From Martinezella rhizogenes (GTDB lineage: Bacteria; Pseudomonadota; Alphaproteobacteria; Rhizobiales; Rhizobiaceae): a stretch of 64,000 nt of DNA. Shown here piece after piece: positions 17,517-26,531 of the stretch. Below the pieces are notes generated by a model. That model had not been told where the DNA came from, ran no database searches, and saw nothing but the letters and a program-made list of their open reading frames with translations. How positions within the stretch are numbered: position 1 is the stretch's first letter; every line of letters begins with the position of its first letter. Position numbers and translations under genes: made by a program. The DNA is taken from positions 620,001 through 684,000 of the forward strand of contig NZ_JUHG01000011.1 in assembly GCF_000799715.1 (NCBI RefSeq), written 5' to 3'.

Positions 17517-18664
17517 TTGAAGATTTACAATCTAAAAAAGATTCAATCGCATTAGAAATCGAAATATATTTCGGAAAAGAAAATGTAAATATTGAATGGG
17601 TTGACAATTTTTCCGCTGCTACCAAGCGAATATATGAGGCCGCCTACGACATTATTATCGTTGATCTCTTACTTCCCCGAAGACATGGTGAGAATGAGGC
17701 CGATGTTTCCGATGAGATAATTGATCATATCCAAGATAGCGAGAAGAATGCCGCCTCTACGGTCGTGGCAATATCGCAGTTCGAAGATGTGGTCGAAGAA
17801 AAGAGAAAGCGCTTCGTTGAGGCTGGCATCGTCTTGGTGCATTTCGATAAGCCAGACGGCAGTTGGAAAGCCAGTTTGAATGTCTGCCTTCAGCGGATAG
17901 AGCGGAAGCTACAGGTCGATTTCGTTATTATTTGTGCGCTCGAAAAAGAACGAAATGCATTTCAGTCGACGAACTGCCAGATAGGTGAGTTAACTGTAAT
18001 TAACGGGCTGGATTGTCTTCGCCTTAGGGCTGGAAACATGGAGGGAGTTTGCATCAAATTGCCTCGAATGGGCCTTGTCGATGCCACTGCGATAAGTGCG
18101 AGGGCAATCGAGGTATTTTCGCCGAAAGTCATTGCAATGGCGGGAATATGTGGCGGCTTTTCAGATGAAGTTCAGGTCGGGACAATCATCGTCTCGGATG
18201 TTTGCTGGGAGCATCAGGCTGGTAAGTGGGCGAATGAGGTTTTCAAACTCGAACACTACCAAATTGGTATCGAAAACAAGGTGCGGGCCTTGCTGAGCCA
18301 AATGATTGAGCGTGAAGGAAATTTTTCACGTATCAAACAGAATTTGATCAATGACTGCGACGTGCTTAACCAAGGAGTCTTGCTGAAACCAACGGTAACC
18401 GGCTCCGTTGTAATTGCATCGACTGAAAAACTCGACAACATCAAGAGCCAACATCGGAAGGTGGCTGGGTTGGATATGGAGATGTACGGTCTCTACCGCG
18501 CGTCAGATTTGTCCACAGTTAAACCAATCTGCTTTGGAGCGAAAACCGTTGTTGATTTAGCCGACTCCGCCAAGGGCGATACTTTCCATATCTACGGATG
18601 TGTAATTTCGGCTCGATTCATCGTCGAGGCCCTGCTGGCTGTTCAGAAGGGCTTACTGATCTAG
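17498..18664 (+). CDS. dtcC: receiver-PNP fusion, Detocs-like ATP-cleaving effector (DtcC-like)
   Basis: 388 residues from GTG 17498 with AGGGGG upstream, overlapping the receiver gene. Residues 1-135 are a receiver domain with D56 (IIIVDLLLP). Residues 139-388 are a nucleoside phosphorylase/nucleosidase domain: MAGICGG (214-220), VTGSVV (300-305), GLDMEMYG (324-331) and the GAKTVVDLAD segment near 348-356. In Detocs the phosphorylated receiver switches on a PNP domain that breaks ATP into adenine and ribose triphosphate, stopping phage growth. The intact active-site segments suggest a working enzyme. ATP as substrate is inferred from the family. Confidence 0.82.
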   Translation: MATALIVEDLQSKKDSIALEIEIYFGKENVNIEWVDNFSAATKRIYEAAYDIIIVDLLLPRRHGENEADVSDEIIDHIQDSEKNAASTVVAISQFEDVVEEKRKRFVEAGIVLVHFDKPDGSWKASLNVCLQRIERKLQVDFVIICALEKERNAFQSTNCQIGELTVINGLDCLRLRAGNMEGVCIKLPRMGLVDATAISARAIEVFSPKVIAMAGICGGFSDEVQVGTIIVSDVCWEHQAGKWANEVFKLEHYQIGIENKVRALLSQMIEREGNFSRIKQNLINDCDVLNQGVLLKPTVTGSVVIASTEKLDNIKSQHRKVAGLDMEMYGLYRASDLSTVKPICFGAKTVVDLADSAKGDTFHIYGCVISARFIVEALLAVQKGLLI

Positions 18665-18892
18665 CGCGGAGACCCATCGGACGGCTGTGTGAAGAAGCTG
18701 ATGGCAGATGGTATGCCGTGGGAAACCCCATGAGACTGATTTCAGCAGTCGAAGGCCATCCTTTTCGATGACGATCAGACCTGGTCCGCCCTCGATTGTT
18801 TCGCTTGGTACAGAGAGGGACGGAGACACATCGACATCGAAACGCGTTGCGATCTCCTCGGCCGTCCGAGCAACTGCAAATAGTCTGGACAT
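18653..18892 (-). pseudogene. truncated SRAP (HMCES/YedK)-like fragment
   Basis: A 79-residue frame (MSRLFAVARTAEEIATRFDV, then GGPGLIVIEKDG and SVSWGFP) resembles only the N-terminal part of SOS-response-associated peptidase proteins. The catalytic Cys2 of that family is a serine here, and the remaining two thirds is missing. The frame ends inside the 3' end of the phosphorylase gene. It is probably a remnant left by cargo exchange. A working short variant cannot be excluded. Confidence 0.5.
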
Positions 18893-19031
18893 GGTACCGG
18901 CCTCACTACATCAGTTTCCCTTCAATAGCACACGAACAAAAAGGGAACAAGATTTACACTCGGAAACATTCGGGTGATTGCGGAACGAGGTAGCTGTGAA
19001 AATCGCCGTCCTAGTGTAAAAAGATTGAGTA

Positions 19032-19817
19032 ATGAGGAGTCCGGGAATAAGTATCGATCCGAAAACAGCGGTTGCAGTTGCCGAAGTCGCCGAAAAAATC
19101 GCTCCCCAGACGCTGCAGCAAGTCGATAAATTTGGCGCTGACGTAGCGAAAGCAGTCCGTTTGCTTTTGGCTCCCCTCCAATTCGTGGCAGCATGGCAGG
19201 ACCGACTTGAGGGTCACATTGAACGTGCAATCCGGCAGGTGCCGGAAGCGCAGCGAATACCTCCCGTCGAATTCATTGCTCTGCCAATTGCCGAGAAGCT
19301 TCGATTTCACGAGGAAGGTGACCCTATCACCGATCTCTATGTTAACCTTCTCGCGCGGGCCATGGATGGGCAACGCGTGGGTGAAGCGCATCCAGCTTTT
19401 TTCACTGTGATCACGCAGTTGGCACCGGATGAGCTTCTCTTCCTTAACGACGTGGCGACCCACGAACAGTCTGTCATTATGGCGCGTTCGGGCGAGACGG
19501 AATATCCCATCCCTTCCGTGCGGGACGCTGTTCTCAGCGAGCTCCAGCTTTCATCATCCACCATCGCGAACGTGCAGGAAATGATGTTTCGCTACGAGAA
19601 CCTGAACCAGCCGGAAATGTTTCCAGTTTACCTAGAACATTTGCAGCATTTGGGCTTGATTGAATATTCCAATACACTGAGCAAGATTGCGAGTGAGCTT
19701 ATAGCCACCGGCTACCCTAGAGATGGTTTCAGGCTCTTCTGCATCCGCCTGACACATTTCGGCCGGTTGTTCCTTAAAGCGTGCACCACAAGCGGATTAA
19801 GCACCGAAAGGAGTTGA
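19032..19817 (+). CDS. Abi-alpha family protein (DUF4393)
   Basis: 261 residues. The family pattern is seen in VEFIALPIAEKLRFHEEGDPITDLYVNLL (about 76-104), followed by AHPAFFTVITQLAPDELLFL, which is typical of DUF4393/Abi-alpha proteins linked to abortive infection. The start ATG 19032 has only a weak ribosome site. The stop is 6 bases before the AlbA_2 gene, so the two form an operon. The C-terminal domain (about 195-255) looks like a winged helix. Molecular activity is unknown. Confidence 0.7.
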   Translation: MRSPGISIDPKTAVAVAEVAEKIAPQTLQQVDKFGADVAKAVRLLLAPLQFVAAWQDRLEGHIERAIRQVPEAQRIPPVEFIALPIAEKLRFHEEGDPITDLYVNLLARAMDGQRVGEAHPAFFTVITQLAPDELLFLNDVATHEQSVIMARSGETEYPIPSVRDAVLSELQLSSSTIANVQEMMFRYENLNQPEMFPVYLEHLQHLGLIEYSNTLSKIASELIATGYPRDGFRLFCIRLTHFGRLFLKACTTSGLSTERS

Positions 19818-19823
19818 TGTCCA

Positions 19824-21005
19824 ATGTCTCTACAGGGCGTTCCCTTCACCAAGGTCTCGGAAGCCGATGTACGGCGACTGCTCGACTTTGGCGTCGGAGA
19901 ATCCGTTTATCTGGACTATAAGCGGCAGCCTTACGAGAGGTCTGATCGCAAAGAATTCCTGAAAGACATCTCCGCGATGGCAAACACATTGGGCGGAGAT
20001 TTGCTGATCGGGGTTGCTGAGAAAGACGGGTTTCCTTCGTCACTAAACCCATTTTTAGGTGACTGTGATGAAGAGATGCGGCGTCTTGAACAAATCGCCA
20101 TTACTGGATTGGACCCTCGGATCCGCAACTTGCAGATTAAGCCGATCCCCCTGGCGGCCGGTGGCAACCTCATTATGGTCCGCGTCCCTCGAAGCTATCT
20201 GGCCCCCCATCGAGTCATCCTTGAGAACAGTGCCCGCTTCTACGCACGTGCAGGCACAACAACATACGAGCCAAACGTTGACCAGCTGCGTCTAATGTTC
20301 AATTCCACAACGGTTGTTGCTGAGAAAATTAAAGCCTTTCACGCGGATCGCTTGGTCAAAATCACAGCCGGTGAAACACCCATCGCGATGAATGGCGCGG
20401 GTAAACTGGTGATCCATGTCGTCCCCTTACCTGCGTTCACTCAGGGGTCAATGATGGACCTCATTGCGAAACTCAGCCATGGGGCCGAAATTCCAATTCC
20501 CCCAGATGAGATCGGAATGCCGACAAACCAATCCGTAAATCTGGATGGATATTTGAACCATGTGAGCCCCCAGTCGCACATAGGTTTTCGGATGGCATAT
20601 GCTCAGTTCTTTCGAAACGGCGTGATCGAAGGCGCTGCTGATCTACGAACGGACGACGGCAAATCATCGCGTTTTGTCGGAATCCCGTTCGTCCAATTGG
20701 TCGTCAATCGCGTAAAGCAATATCTGAACATTGTCGATCACTACGACATGGGGCTACCGGCGTATGTCTTTTTGTCATTTTGCAACGCGACGAACACTGC
20801 CTATCGCTACGCAGCATCAGGAGGTGGTTTCCAGGAAACAGAACCATTAGGGCGGGAAATAGTCGCTCTGCCGGAAATTTACATCGACAGCTTTGATACT
20901 GATGTGGCTAAGGTCATGCGCCCCGCGTTTAACGTGCTTTGGAATGCCTTTGGCCACTATCACTGCGACGTATACGACGCGGACGGTAAAATTCCTGAAT
21001 CCTGA
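19824..21005 (+). CDS. AlbA_2/Schlafen-like domain protein
   Basis: 393 residues. The N-terminal AlbA_2 (Schlafen AAA-4) domain shows E-to-K spacing VYLDYKRQP near residue 30 and the hallmark FLKDISAMANTLGGDLLIGV near 45-64. RFYARAG near 139 fits the same fold. Such domains are found in nucleic-acid-binding or RNase-like Schlafen proteins and in defence proteins. The C-terminal 220 residues are unassigned. The start is ATG 19824 with AAAGGAG at 19807-19813. It is coupled to the Abi-alpha gene, so the two probably act together. Confidence 0.75.
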   Translation: MSLQGVPFTKVSEADVRRLLDFGVGESVYLDYKRQPYERSDRKEFLKDISAMANTLGGDLLIGVAEKDGFPSSLNPFLGDCDEEMRRLEQIAITGLDPRIRNLQIKPIPLAAGGNLIMVRVPRSYLAPHRVILENSARFYARAGTTTYEPNVDQLRLMFNSTTVVAEKIKAFHADRLVKITAGETPIAMNGAGKLVIHVVPLPAFTQGSMMDLIAKLSHGAEIPIPPDEIGMPTNQSVNLDGYLNHVSPQSHIGFRMAYAQFFRNGVIEGAADLRTDDGKSSRFVGIPFVQLVVNRVKQYLNIVDHYDMGLPAYVFLSFCNATNTAYRYAASGGGFQETEPLGREIVALPEIYIDSFDTDVAKVMRPAFNVLWNAFGHYHCDVYDADGKIPES

Positions 21006-21097
21006 ACGGGCTCTCGCCGTCCAAAGAATGACTGGCCGAATCTCTGCAGCCATGAAAGGCGATCCGGGCATTTCCTCAAGTCAGGCGGGGCTAACGA

Positions 21098-22672
21098 TCA
21101 ATCGTGCTTTCCGTCGGCATCGCGAATATTACCCCACCATGGCAATAAGTCGTTCGTGTCCAGGGGATAGGCGCGTCCCTCTCCCTCGTCTGCCGTTGAC
21201 CTTCGTACTTCACGTAACGGCCATCCTTTGAACTCCTCTTTGGCAGCATTCCCCAAAGTAGCGAGAAATTGATCTTCATCCGATATGAACATGATATCTG
21301 CCACTTCTTGCATCGCGCAAAATATTACCGGGCGCATATCAGATTCTGTTATTTCCTGATCGTGTTCGACACGGATCTTCGCAAGCGCTATTGCGGCCGC
21401 CTGAAGCTCTGCAGATGTCTGCATCCAGGCATCCATGGTAAGCAAGATTCCATGAGCACTGTTGGCGACGGGAATTGCGGAAAATACTCCACGCCGGACG
21501 TCAGAGAAAAATTTCCAGAGCTGTGTGATCCCCTTGACCACTTGGGAGTAGGCTTGGTCAGCCGCTTCCATCGGGTTCTCAGCGAATTGGGCTTCGTGGG
21601 TCAGTTTCGTCGCCTTGCACTCAATCACGCCCACAACTTCTTCGCCATCCCGTATGAGAATATCCGGAGTGTCGACGGCGGCCTTTTTCGGGCCGTAGCG
21701 CTGACTCGGCAGCACGTCAAAGCGTGGAAAGAAGCCTTTGATTACAAGTCGTGCATACTCCTCAAAACGATTGTTCGCTTCTGTAATAAGGTTCCCTGGG
21801 CCACCCGCAATGTCATAGTACAGCCCGGCTGTCATTCGAAGCATAATGAGCTGCGGGAGCGGCGCGATGTAAGCCCCGTGTTCTGGTGCAGTGATAATCG
21901 GGAAACGTCGCAGCGAGCTGGGCAAGTATGCAGTCTGGGCCGTCCGGTTCTTTCGGGCCTTAGCGACCAAAGCCTGCGCATCCGCACGAGTTTCCTCTAA
22001 TGACCGTGCGAATAGCGGAAGCGCTCGTTCGAGATGCGCGACGTCCAATGCCAAGCCATCAATCTGGACTGCTTTTGTCCAAGCATACTTTTGTAGCTGA
22101 ACAAAAAAAACAAAACCGATTTTTAGAAATTCTTGGATCGTCAATCCGTAAGTGGCCTCAAAATAATTTGCGCAAGCACCCTGGCCGTAAACATACGCAA
22201 ATCGATAGAGTCGCTCGCCAGTAGCAAATCCTCTTTGCCAGCCAAATTGACGATGCCCAATGCGGTGCATTTCTAAAAGCACGTTGTCAGGGTTTAGAAA
22301 CGTGCCGCTCTCATGTGTCTCTACATCTCGAAGTAAACTTACGGCATTTCTCAAAAGGCCATATTGGACGTAGCTTTGAGTACTGTACAGCTCTCGCTTG
22401 GACGAAGCTTTGGACGTCGTGAGCAACAAGGTGAGGAGCGTTTCAATCTCCCATTTAAATACGGAAAATGGGCTATCGAGATCTGTGGTCGCGGCATCCC
22501 TCGGGTAACGAAGATAGCTTCGCACGTCTATCCTAAAATCCGACTGCAACATGTTTACGGCCCATGCGAGCCGTAAAAACCCTTCATCATCACACCTGCT
22601 CAGCATGTCCCGGAGCTGAGTTATTTTCTTAATGAACCTTCTACGATGTAAATCACGCGAAGCCCGACACAT
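21098..22672 (-). CDS. predicted PD-(D/E)XK nuclease, single-gene cargo
   Basis: 524 residues. The N-terminal two thirds is alpha-helical and unrecognised. Near the C-terminus is a PD-(D/E)XK core: D337 (TPDILI) and E351-x-K353 (GVIECKATK). This is the usual layout of a restriction-like nuclease joined to a sensing domain. It stands alone on the minus strand between two plus-strand modules, with no methyltransferase next to it. The motif is clear; the biological target is not. Confidence 0.65.
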   Translation of the reverse strand: MCRASRDLHRRRFIKKITQLRDMLSRCDDEGFLRLAWAVNMLQSDFRIDVRSYLRYPRDAATTDLDSPFSVFKWEIETLLTLLLTTSKASSKRELYSTQSYVQYGLLRNAVSLLRDVETHESGTFLNPDNVLLEMHRIGHRQFGWQRGFATGERLYRFAYVYGQGACANYFEATYGLTIQEFLKIGFVFFVQLQKYAWTKAVQIDGLALDVAHLERALPLFARSLEETRADAQALVAKARKNRTAQTAYLPSSLRRFPIITAPEHGAYIAPLPQLIMLRMTAGLYYDIAGGPGNLITEANNRFEEYARLVIKGFFPRFDVLPSQRYGPKKAAVDTPDILIRDGEEVVGVIECKATKLTHEAQFAENPMEAADQAYSQVVKGITQLWKFFSDVRRGVFSAIPVANSAHGILLTMDAWMQTSAELQAAAIALAKIRVEHDQEITESDMRPVIFCAMQEVADIMFISDEDQFLATLGNAAKEEFKGWPLREVRRSTADEGEGRAYPLDTNDLLPWWGNIRDADGKHD

Positions 22673-22855
22673 TGCTCACTTCTCAGATATTTCGAATGCA
22701 GTCTGTTATGAGTAATCGGCGGTATACTGCCAAACAACTTGCATGGAACGCTGAATGGGGATGATGGCTTTTCTAATCCGCGAAAAACAAGCGAAAGCCA
22801 GCGGGCATATTATTGAGATCGGCACGTCGTTCGATGGCCTGCTGGGAGCAGCGTT

Positions 22856-23572
22856 TTAGTTAGATTTCAACTGTCGTTCCAGGGTCTCGATCTCGCTGGC
22901 GTTCGTTGGATCGGCCACAGATAGCCCTACAACTTGCTTGATACCCGTAGGTGTGGTGACGTCGTCGAGAGGTACCGTCCAGAATGACGGAATGGACGAG
23001 CAATTCTTTGGAGCAGATGCTGCCTTGAAAATGCTGGCCATATCCACGCCAAATAGACTTTTTACATCGGCGGCATCGACCTCTTTACCTATCACAACGC
23101 CCTTATTCTGTTCAGACTGCTTCTTGGCAGCAAGAACGTAAGCCGTCGGCACGTCTTCACATTTCACCACCTGCTTGTGAGGACTGCCCGCAGCGTCTAT
23201 CGCGCTTACTATAAACTCTCCATTATCTTGAAGCATCCAGGAAGATATGCTGTCGAGCAGTGGGGTTCTGGGCGTGCCTGGCAGAGACTTGCAGTCTTCA
23301 GTTGTTTCGACCACGTCGTCTGCTCCCAAATCTTGGGCAGAGTCTGGCTTTCCGCAGGGATGAAACTTGATCCTCGTCTCGCCGCTAGTACTGTAGAAGT
23401 AACCAAGCGGCGACGGCGGTGCCTTCATAACCGCGTATTTTATTGTCCCAACATACGCGACGATGGAGATGTCAGCGATTTTGGCTTTCGTCGGATTAGA
23501 TTGCTGAGCCGTCGCCTGGTGAGGGAGCAAAGCAATAACCAAGCATGCAAACACTATTTCAGCTGTTCTCAT
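22856..23572 (-). CDS. exported protein of unknown function
   Basis: 238 residues from ATG 23572. That start places a signal peptide at the N-terminus (MRTAEIVFACLVIALLPHQATAQQ), whereas the longer frame to 23656 would bury it. The mature part has four or more cysteines (FHPCGKP, EDCKSL, KCEDV, KNCSS), suggesting disulphides in the periplasm. I recognise no family. It overlaps the preceding membrane protein gene by 14 bases, so they are one operon. Confidence 0.65.
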   Translation of the reverse strand: MRTAEIVFACLVIALLPHQATAQQSNPTKAKIADISIVAYVGTIKYAVMKAPPSPLGYFYSTSGETRIKFHPCGKPDSAQDLGADDVVETTEDCKSLPGTPRTPLLDSISSWMLQDNGEFIVSAIDAAGSPHKQVVKCEDVPTAYVLAAKKQSEQNKGVVIGKEVDAADVKSLFGVDMASIFKAASAPKNCSSIPSFWTVPLDDVTTPTGIKQVVGLSVADPTNASEIETLERQLKSN

Positions 23573-24200
23573 GTCGAATATCCCTAATCGGAAGCAATCG
23601 CCCGTCTTCATGACGCTGTCCAATAACAAGACCTTCGGTTCCGCCGTCGCCAACAACGCATAGAGCGTAAGTCACTGTCGCCGTGGATATTATGTGACGA
23701 AAGTCATTTCTTGCGACGCAGTTCTCATACGTCATGCGTTGTCTGACGCCGAGGCTTAACTCCCAAGACTCTGGCAGTTGATTAAAGAAGACTCGGGCCG
23801 TGTCGCCTTTCCAGAGCAGTTCTGCCGCCCGATCCGCGCTCCACTGCGCACAGTGATAGATGAGCAAGAATATAAGGAAGCAAGACACTAGGGCGGCAAT
23901 GGTTAAATTTAGCGTGGGCTCAAATACTTTAATCAGCCACTCGCGCTGCTTCTTCGCGCATTTTATTTGTATAGCGAAATACGCCACCAGCAAAACAACT
24001 ACTACCAAGACAAAAGGCAGGCTGTAAAAGACCTTGTAGGAATAGGTCAAAACGAGCTGAACAGAAAGATCAACCTCATGAATATTGATAGAGTAGCTCG
24101 AAAGATATGCCGATAAATATATGATCCCACCGAAATATCCAATGGACAGCGGGATGATGATTAGCACAACCTCTGAAAGCTTCTCCGCCAATTTATCCAT
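23559..24200 (-). CDS. membrane protein of unknown function
   Basis: 213 residues with three likely transmembrane helices: about 10-32 (VVLIIIPLSIGYFGGIIYL), 58-80 (LPFVLVVVVLLVAYFA) and 97-118 (LTIAALVSCFLIFLLIY). A roughly 90-residue soluble tail contains CVARNDFRH and CVVGDGG. The tail resembles no family I know. It is paired with the exported Cys-rich protein downstream. A membrane plus periplasmic pair inside defence cargo could be an envelope-damage effector or a surface sensor, which is speculation. Confidence 0.65.
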   Translation of the reverse strand: MDKLAEKLSEVVLIIIPLSIGYFGGIIYLSAYLSSYSINIHEVDLSVQLVLTYSYKVFYSLPFVLVVVVLLVAYFAIQIKCAKKQREWLIKVFEPTLNLTIAALVSCFLIFLLIYHCAQWSADRAAELLWKGDTARVFFNQLPESWELSLGVRQRMTYENCVARNDFRHIISTATVTYALCVVGDGGTEGLVIGQRHEDGRLLPIRDIRHENS

Positions 24201-24240
24201 GCCGCCCCTCGCAACAAGACGACGATACTACGATGTGGGA

Positions 24241-24440
24241 TCATAAAACAGAGGGGGATCGGTTGATCTCGACGTCAGCCGCCTGTCTTTCCGCACTAAA
24301 AGGCAGCGTCGCCAGCTCTGTCGCAATCAACAACGCCACAAGGTCTGACCGGCTGCGTGCGCCAATTCGTGCTTTCAGCTTTTCAAAGCGGGTTCTACAG
24401 TTCGGTGAGGCAAGCCTACGCTTCGGCGATAAGCACCCTA
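24241..24440 (-). pseudogene. possible remnant of a LuxR-type HTH domain
   Basis: In the 360-base gap before the methyltransferase, the minus strand encodes TRFEKLKARIGARSRSDLV and then ALLIATELA before a TGA at 24243-24241. This resembles the recognition helix and end of a LuxR/GerE HTH. The upstream part of the motif is degraded and no start is visible. It is probably a decayed fragment. Nothing else was seen in 24201-24560. Confidence 0.3.
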
Positions 24441-24560
24441 CTGTGACATGGCACTTTGGAAATCACTGTCTTTCTCCTCGGAATGCCTGCCGCCGATTTT
24501 CCGCTTGCGCATCTCCTGGATTTAAATGACCATTCTTTTAACGCAACGTTTTCATCACCA

Positions 24561-25427
24561 ATGTTCATATCGAAAGCATCCGGGAATCCAGAGGCCGTTC
24601 GTCTCTGTACCCTTTACAACGGCGACTGCGCCGAAATCCTTCCCACTCTGCCCGACGCCTCCGTCAACCTCATTGTTACGTCGCCCCCGTATAACATCGG
24701 AAAGGCTTACGAACGGCGGGCTCGCCTCGACGATTACGTAGCGTTCCAGCGCTCGGTTATTACCGAATGCCACCGTGTTCTCAGAGCAAACGGCTCCATC
24801 TGCTGGCAGGTCGGCAACTACGTCGATGATGGAGAAATCGTGCCGATAGACAGTCTGGTCATACCGATCTTCCGGGAACTCGGCATGAAAATTCGAAGCC
24901 GCATCATCTGGACTTTTGGCCACGGAATGCATTGCACTCGTAGGCTTTCCGGCCGACACGAGACTGTCGTCTGGGCAACGATGTCCGACGACTATCTGTT
25001 CGATCTCGATGCCATCCGGATACCGCAAAAATATCCGCAGAAGCGCCACTACAAGGGACCCAAAAAGGGCGAACTCAGCGGGAACCCACTTGGAAAGAAC
25101 CCCGGTGACGTCTGGGAGATTTCCAACGTCAAGAACCGCCATCCGGAAAAGACGGCTCACCCCTGTCAGTTTCCGGAAGAGTTGGTCCAGCGGCTAGTGC
25201 TATCGCTTACTACGCCGGGCGAAATCGTTCTTGATCCTTTTGCGGGCTCAGGAACCGTCGGCAAGGTTTGCAGTCGGCTTGACCGAGCTTCGATATTGAT
25301 CGAACGCGACGAAGCCTACTGCGACTTGATCCGAGAGCGGCTTGGGGATGGCAATGACGATGCCAGCAAAAGAATGAGAACGGCTGCTCCGGCACATGCT
25401 CCAGACTTAACCGCGCTCACTGCGTAG
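24561..25427 (+). CDS. DNA adenine-N6/cytosine-N4 methyltransferase (beta class)
   Basis: 288 residues from ATG 24561. The catalytic motif IV is TSPPY (40-44) and the SAM-binding motif I is FAGSG (227-231). Motif IV before motif I makes it a beta-class enzyme. The sequence SPPYNIGKAYE is typical of modification enzymes of type II systems. No cognate endonuclease is recognisable next to it; the gene 65 bases downstream is unassigned. It may be an orphan that protects the element or part of a reduced restriction system. Confidence 0.82.
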   Translation: MFISKASGNPEAVRLCTLYNGDCAEILPTLPDASVNLIVTSPPYNIGKAYERRARLDDYVAFQRSVITECHRVLRANGSICWQVGNYVDDGEIVPIDSLVIPIFRELGMKIRSRIIWTFGHGMHCTRRLSGRHETVVWATMSDDYLFDLDAIRIPQKYPQKRHYKGPKKGELSGNPLGKNPGDVWEISNVKNRHPEKTAHPCQFPEELVQRLVLSLTTPGEIVLDPFAGSGTVGKVCSRLDRASILIERDEAYCDLIRERLGDGNDDASKRMRTAAPAHAPDLTALTA

Positions 25428-25491
25428 GCGGTGGCGGAAGCCTTGATGCCATTACGACCAAATTGCGGATTGTCGTCAGTTCATCGCGGAT

Positions 25492-25884
25492 TTGGCTCAT
25501 TCCGTTATCCAATCCTGCAGGCTAAACGCGACCTTCAGCCTGTTTCAGGCGACGGAGGAAGAGTTTGTTGTCATATTCCCGGACGGGCAAGACATGGAAT
25601 TGGTCGAAGACTTGATCCAACGACTTGGCGACGAGGCTGCAGGTTCCGTTCTGGAATCGATTTGGAACCGCCCAATCCTAAAGCGTGATGCGCTCGGCAT
25701 TCATGGGACGCTATTCTACGACAATGAACATCGACGGGACCATATCCCGCCGTCGAAGCGCGAAATCGATTGGGATGATGGCTCGATCAATAAAGCCCAG
25801 CGAGACCTATTCGAGACATCGGTAATCTGTCCACGCTGCCTGGCCCAGGCGGGCATCCCGGCTGCAGCGGCCGGGAACACCTGA
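25492..25884 (+). CDS. hypothetical protein downstream of the methyltransferase
   Basis: 130 residues from TTG 25492; the frame is open back to a stop at 25444, so the true start is uncertain. It has an acidic middle and a C-terminal CPRC pair that could bind zinc. No family is recognised. It is co-directional with the methyltransferase and could be its partner. From 25885 to 26063 I see nothing. Confidence 0.5.
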   Translation: MAHSVIQSCRLNATFSLFQATEEEFVVIFPDGQDMELVEDLIQRLGDEAAGSVLESIWNRPILKRDALGIHGTLFYDNEHRRDHIPPSKREIDWDDGSINKAQRDLFETSVICPRCLAQAGIPAAAAGNT

Positions 25885-26063
25885 AGATTTCCTACCATGG
25901 CTGCAACCGGATACGCTTCGCTGGTGGGAAAGAGTTCGGGGTTTTTCGGCTTCGGGAAAGCCACTATTGCCGCACGCTGCCGTTGTCCCATCCACTGACC
26001 ACTAGGTCGTGTAATCGTAAACGAAAACGTCCACGGGTTGAGCGTGCCTCGAAGAACCGCGCA

Positions 26064-26390
26064 TCACCACACCAACGCGACTGGTCCACCATTCGAGACG
26101 GCTGTTCGACAGGCTTCAAACAGGTCCTCTGCGCATTCGTTGAACATCGGTCGAGGGTCGTTCGGCTTGCTTTCTATCCAAACTCCCAGGGGGTCAATAA
26201 GTTTGACCGCATCGGCGGGCGCAATGAGGATATGATCGCTCGCTATCGCAAGCGCCTCGTCGATTCCTCGAACAACATTCTCGACTTCAGGTCCGGCTCC
26301 TTCCGAAATCTCAGCCAACACCGCCTCAAACGGCGTCCCGGATTTGTCGCGTCCGACGAACGGTGGACAATGAATATTGATACCGCCCAT
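26064..26390 (-). CDS. hypothetical protein (108 aa)
   Basis: ATG 26390 is preceded on its strand by GGGGAGAGCC, a good ribosome site, which supports a real gene. The protein is acidic and soluble with no recognised motif (starts MGGINIHCPPFVG). Neighbouring small genes on both strands suggest a patch of accessory genes between the methyltransferase and the ubiquitin-like operon. Confidence 0.5.
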   Translation of the reverse strand: MGGINIHCPPFVGRDKSGTPFEAVLAEISEGAGPEVENVVRGIDEALAIASDHILIAPADAVKLIDPLGVWIESKPNDPRPMFNECAEDLFEACRTAVSNGGPVALVW

Positions 26391-26531
26391 AACGGCTCTC
26401 CCCTTGCTCGGCGAAATGCTTGGCAGCCATGATATCCGCGATTTAGGGGCGAATGCCAGCGGACAGCATCCACATTATGCCGAAATCTGATTCAGCTTTA
26501 GCGTGAGCCGCTATAATCGGACTGGCTTGGG

